From NCBI GenBank assembly GCA_030615745.1, contig JAUWYR010000004.1, forward strand, positions 1 through 64,000: DNA of 64,000 nucleotides, written 5' to 3'. Source of the stretch: Candidatus Zixiibacteriota bacterium. GTDB taxonomy: Bacteria > Zixibacteria > MSB-5A5 > SM23-73-2. A program made the translations under genes and the position numbers. The first letter of the stretch is position 1, and every line of letters starts with the position of its first letter. Of this stretch, positions 60,446-64,000 are shown one piece after another. The notes under the pieces were generated by a model. The model had not been told where the DNA came from and did no database searches. It saw nothing but the letters and a program-made list of their open reading frames with translations.

Positions 60446-62098
60446 ATGAAGAAAAAACTTCTTGTCGTTCTTTTGTGTTTGACTTTCCTGCTTATCTTTC
60501 CGGGACTGGCAAAAGCTCAGTTCGGTTCGATTTCTGGGAAAGTAACAGATGAAGAGACTGGGTTTCCTATCATGGGAGCTCACGTTTGGGCAAGAGCAGA
60601 TACTACCCAACCGGGGGGATATGGATTCGGTATAACCGATACTTTAGGATTGTATGTAATTGACAGTCTCGATGCTGGAGAATTTCTGGTCTCGTCTTCT
60701 GCCCTGGGATATGAAGACGAGAATTATCCTGAATCCGTGATTGTGGCAGCTGCTGAGAATACGCCAGATATCGATTTTGCTCTCACCCCTGCAGAAGCGA
60801 CCGGTTCTATTTCCGGGATGGTTACAGATGGAGAAACCGGTCTCCCACTTCCTATGGCTCACGTCTGTGCTTATGGTAGTACTCATGTCGAAGGGGATGC
60901 TTGGACGGACACTGCCGGATATTATCTCATACAGAACCTTGTCGCTGGACAGTATATAGTAGGAGTTCATAAGAACGGATATGAAGATGAGGTCTATCCC
61001 GAATCGGTGACTGTTGAGGAGGGGCAGAATATACCTGATATAGATTTCGCTTTGACCCCCATAGGTGAATATGGTTCAATTTCAGGTTGGGTAACAGACG
61101 AACAGACAGCACTCCCACTTCCCATGGCTCATGTCTGGGCATATGATAGCGTTGCTCGCTTCGGAGAGGATAGTTGGACCGATACAGCTGGATACTATCT
61201 CATACAAAACCTAACAGCTGGGCAGTATGCAGTTGGAGCTCATAAGAGTGGATACGAAATTGGGTTTTATCCGGAATTGGTTGCTGTTGAGGAGGGACAG
61301 AATACGCCTGATATAGATTTCGCTTTGACTCCAACAGGTGAGTACGGCTCAATTATAGGCTGGGTCGGTGATGAAGAGACCGGTCTCCCCATTATCATGG
61401 CTTACCTGAGAGCCATAGGTTTGGATGATGAAATTTGCGGGGAGGCTTGGAGCGATACCAGCGGTCAATACGGAATCTTAGATCTTCCCCCCGGGATTTA
61501 CCGCGTCGTGGTCAGCAAAGATGGTTATGCTCCAGAAACCTATCCTGATTCGGTAATTGTGGTTGCCGGGCAGAATACACCCCATATTGATTTTTCTCTG
61601 ACTCCAATAGGTGAGTACGGATCAATTTCTGGGAGGGTTACCGATGAAGAGACTGGTCTTCCGATCAGCATGGCTTATCTTTTAGCCATAGGCTTGGATA
61701 ACTGGTGTTATGCAGAGGCCTGGAGTGATACCAGCGGTTATTATACTATCCAATACCTGTGTACTGGCATTTACCAGGTCAACGTGCATGTAATAGGCTA
61801 TATTCCAGAAAGCTATCCCGATTCAGTGATGGTGTTAGCTGGTGAAAATACCTCAGACATCGACTTTGCTCTTACATCTATTTATTTTGGTGATGTTACT
61901 GGAGATGGAAATATCAACCTTACTGACGCTATCTATCTGGCAAATTATTGTCTAAAAGCTGGTCCTGCTCCTGAACCTTTAGAAGCCGGAGAGGTCAACT
62001 GCGACGACGAAATAAATTTATCAGATGTGATATACTTGGCGAACTATTTGTTGAAAGGTGGACCCGCTCCACACCATTGCGGAAACTATCAATTTTAG
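60446..62098 (+). CDS. secreted protein: five carboxypeptidase-regulatory-like repeats plus dockerin-type EF-hand pair
   Basis: 550 residues. Signal peptide about 1-24 (FPGLAKA). Five tandem beta-sandwich repeats of about 90 residues follow, each opening GSISGxVTDEETGLPLPMAH and closing NTPDIDFALTP. At about 481-545 is a dockerin-like pair: GDVTGDGNINLTDAIYLANY and NCDDEINLSDVIYLANYLLK. The first loop keeps the calcium-binding D-x-N/D-x-D pattern. Such ends are common on secreted proteins of several FCB candidate phyla, often without cohesins. It is probably extracellular or surface-bound. The repeats are divergent enough to be old. Confidence 0.85.
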   Translation: MKKKLLVVLLCLTFLLIFPGLAKAQFGSISGKVTDEETGFPIMGAHVWARADTTQPGGYGFGITDTLGLYVIDSLDAGEFLVSSSALGYEDENYPESVIVAAAENTPDIDFALTPAEATGSISGMVTDGETGLPLPMAHVCAYGSTHVEGDAWTDTAGYYLIQNLVAGQYIVGVHKNGYEDEVYPESVTVEEGQNIPDIDFALTPIGEYGSISGWVTDEQTALPLPMAHVWAYDSVARFGEDSWTDTAGYYLIQNLTAGQYAVGAHKSGYEIGFYPELVAVEEGQNTPDIDFALTPTGEYGSIIGWVGDEETGLPIIMAYLRAIGLDDEICGEAWSDTSGQYGILDLPPGIYRVVVSKDGYAPETYPDSVIVVAGQNTPHIDFSLTPIGEYGSISGRVTDEETGLPISMAYLLAIGLDNWCYAEAWSDTSGYYTIQYLCTGIYQVNVHVIGYIPESYPDSVMVLAGENTSDIDFALTSIYFGDVTGDGNINLTDAIYLANYCLKAGPAPEPLEAGEVNCDDEINLSDVIYLANYLLKGGPAPHHCGNYQF

Positions 62099-62718
62099 CT
62101 TTGGGGAAGTTTTGATCAATTACCAATGCTGTGAAAAGGTTTTAAAGATTAAGCAATCATAAAAAGCCTTTAGATTTTTGTTGAATTTTACACGCACAAG
62201 GGTTCCCTTATTCAAAAAGAAAGGGGCAGGGGGTGGACATACCCCCTCCGACGATTGAGATTATATAGATTCCAACAGCTGAGAAGTATCAGGTATCTGT
62301 TCTTCTGTTGTTGCCAAATAAGTTCTAAGACCGTCCACTACTCCACCCTTTGTTTTAATTGAACTCAGATTTTTGTGTATTTTTATGGATTATTAAATTG
62401 CTACACCGCACCCTTTGATCCTTAGAGAAAAAAATATAGGCAAAGTCCTCTTCAAAAAACTTTTCAAGCCGACCATCTCATTTCTCTTGAAAAAATGTCT
62501 TGATTTATATTCTTTAGTAGGGATCGAGCAAAGTTTAGCTAAAACGTAACCAAGACTTTTTCTGGATTTTTTCATAATCTTTGATTATCTATGCAACAAT
62601 TCATCTAAACTCAGAGTATATAGAATTTAAAGCGGAATGATCTCCATTCTGCGCAAGACTTGAACTCGATAAAAAGAGGTATTTTGTGGAAAAGCACTAA
62701 AAGCCTAAAGGAGCTGTT
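62099..62718. other. 620-bp gap
   Basis: No supported gene. One possible hairpin has GGGGG and CCCCC arms around TGGACATA near 62229. The last 40 nt contain the AAAGGAG ribosome site of the next gene; no convincing promoter was identified. Confidence 0.4.
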
Positions 62719-63612
62719 ATGAAAAAGTATTTTGTATTTTTAGTGATATTTTTAATCATCAATGTTCATAATTCCTTGGCTTCTTATTTAAATATCACTT
62801 TTCGGGGTATTGGTTTAAGTATAGGAAATTCAAAGAAAGCGAATGGAATACGTTTGAATTTTGTTGATAATGAGGTTGAAAAAATAAATGGTCTCAACTT
62901 AACGTTATGGAAGCCAAAAGATAACTCAGATGCTATAATGAATGGTTTTGCCTTGGGAGTAATAGGACCAGAAGTCAAGGATATAAACGGTCTTGCCTTG
63001 GGTGGAGTTGGAGTGGTCACAGAAAAGATGAATGGTGTTTCTTTTGGGTTAATTGGAGTTACGTCCACGGAAATAAATGGAATAACAATTGGAGGTATCG
63101 GGGTGGCAAATGATAACTTAAAGGGAATAGCAATCGGAGGGATCGGAGTGGCAAATCAAGACGTCAATGGAATAACAGTTGGTGGTGTCGGGGTAGCAAA
63201 CCAGAACTTAAATGGAATAGCGATAGGTGGTATTGGTGTGGCAAATCAAGATGTGGATGGGATAGCAATAGGAGGGATCGGAGTGGCAAATCAAGACCTG
63301 AATGGGATAGCCATCGGTGGTATTGGGGTAGGTAGCCAGAATGTAAATGGAATAGTAATCGGAGGGGTAGGGGTAGGGGCACAGGACATAACAGGTTTTG
63401 TATTCGGAGGAGTACATGTGAAGTCTAATAGTTTAACTGGCTTAGGAATAGGAGGATACTGCAAGCTAAAAGAAAACCTGAATGGCGTTTCTATTGGAAT
63501 ATTTAATTATACCAGACATCTTGAGGGTGTGCAAATCGGTATTCTTAATTACTGTGGAAACAACCCGAAGCCTTTGAGATTATTGCCGATTATCAATGTG
63601 CATATTGATTGA
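62719..63612 (+). CDS. secreted 15-residue-repeat solenoid protein (LA_2272-like surface repeats)
   Basis: 297 residues with a signal peptide of about 21 residues (NVHNSLA). The body is a run of 15-residue repeats, NGIAIGGIGVANQDL and variants, about ten between residues 98 and 245 and near-identical at DNA level (45 nt). More diverged units before (GLALGGVGVVTEKMN) and after (GVSIGIFNYTRHLE) resemble the LA_2272 surface-repeat family. The strict Gly/Ile alternation predicts a narrow beta-solenoid. Secretion suggests a surface or periplasmic role; no enzyme motif is visible. Confidence 0.75.
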   Translation: MKKYFVFLVIFLIINVHNSLASYLNITFRGIGLSIGNSKKANGIRLNFVDNEVEKINGLNLTLWKPKDNSDAIMNGFALGVIGPEVKDINGLALGGVGVVTEKMNGVSFGLIGVTSTEINGITIGGIGVANDNLKGIAIGGIGVANQDVNGITVGGVGVANQNLNGIAIGGIGVANQDVDGIAIGGIGVANQDLNGIAIGGIGVGSQNVNGIVIGGVGVGAQDITGFVFGGVHVKSNSLTGLGIGGYCKLKENLNGVSIGIFNYTRHLEGVQIGILNYCGNNPKPLRLLPIINVHID

Positions 63613-64000
63613 AGGCGTGGATTTCACCTTGTTATAATAGACAATATTAGATAGCCACTGTCTATTCAAAACCCTAACTTTAATTAGTTGTGTCAGGAGC
63701 TTTACTCCTGACACAACCCAAAAATGGAGTGTAATCATTTATGATTGCAGGGATACCGTTTTGGTGGGATGCATTCCTTTCTTTCGTTTGTCAGCATTAG
63801 GAAATCCCGACGACAACCAGCCTTAGTAATTCCTATACTCAAGGCATCAAAAAGTTCCTTAAAATTTTGAGGGGTTGATGTTCGGTTCCGATTCCCAATT
63901 CAAATGAATATTAATATTGACTTTTAGAAAGAACCAATTATACTTAGCCTAATCAAGAAGGTGGCTTTAGCTTTGAATAATGTGGTTTTCTCAGTTGGTT
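63613..64000. other. terminal gap with two hairpins
   Basis: 63687-63717 is a perfect 13-bp stem (GTTGTGTCAGGAG, CTTTA, then its complement). GTAATCAT/ATGATTGC near 63731 follows in the GAGTGTAA...GCAGGG context shared with other mini-hairpins. The remaining sequence to the window end holds no recognised gene. Confidence 0.6.

Noticed and set aside
62393-62575. 60-codon minus-strand frame rich in Lys/Arg
   Set aside because: No ribosome site, no family, and basic composition expected from A/T-rich noncoding DNA.
63960-64000. Possible tRNA start at the window edge (CTCAGTTGGTT resembles a D-arm)
   Set aside because: The preceding bases do not give the TAGCTCAG context or a usual acceptor; too little sequence to support it.

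Overview
The window is A/T-rich chromosomal DNA from a diderm bacterium. Diderm markers are a FadL/OmpP1-type outer-membrane barrel, the LapA-LapB pair, an MltD-like lipoprotein transglycosylase and SppA. The 31-residue COX24-like basic protein, the dockerin-tipped repeat protein and the gene orders fit an uncultivated lineage related to the FCB group (Fibrobacteres-Chlorobi-Bacteroidetes and allied candidate phyla). That placement is inference, not a marker-gene phylogeny.

Layout. 1-4.4 kb: end of dnaK, a Fis-like regulator, and a pyrR-pyrB-pyrC operon read leftward behind a recognisable PyrR attenuator. 4.8-10 kb: tRNA-Arg(CCU), an outer-membrane barrel protein, a membrane TPR protein overlapping a GH57 glycosidase, and a small membrane protein. 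10-20 kb: acyl-CoA synthetase, a coiled-coil/TPR protein bracketed by nonamer repeats, then xseA-xseB-ispA-dxs-nadK and pgsA. 20-31 kb: small envelope genes, lapA-lapB, then mutS and mutL-miaA, with an S23-type four-helix-bundle gene and a KAP NTPase gene lodged between mutS and mutL. 31-35 kb: mltD-sppA-fmdB-HU-COX24-like-yfcE. 35-50 kb: tRNA-Arg(CCG), proS, the translation/RNA operon rimP-nusA-infB-ylxP-rbfA-nrnA-truB-ribF-rpsO-pnp, an M16 protease and a deacetylase. 50-59 kb: asnS, leuS, a repeat-rich kilobase, smpB, an amidase, murI and rdgB. 59-64 kb: a tRNA-Pro/Arg/His cluster, a serine-recombinase remnant abutting tRNA-His, and two repeat-built secreted proteins; this part looks accessory.

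The most unusual content lies between and inside the genes: a dense set of small repeats. (1) About twenty arrays of degenerate heptamers keep a strict 7-nt period while their sequence drifts. They sit in intergenic gaps, end 0-3 nt before four of the five tRNA genes, and flank the S23 gene in opposite orientations. (2) Nonamer arrays with 6-nt spacers bracket the TPR gene. (3) An 18-nt element of the form NNN-GTAT-N'N'N'-TCAAGAGA has eight copies. Its three 3-bp stem variants show compensatory changes, and seven copies lie inside open reading frames without breaking them. (4) Other 18-, 36- and 65-nt palindromic words sit in truB, mutL, murI and ribF; the ribF copy fuses a tail onto the protein and makes it overlap rpsO. 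(5) There are many mini-hairpins with different stems but one architecture. Together these look like an ecology of non-autonomous repeats comparable to cyanobacterial STRRs and Rickettsia palindromic elements. They are the best candidates here for something undescribed.
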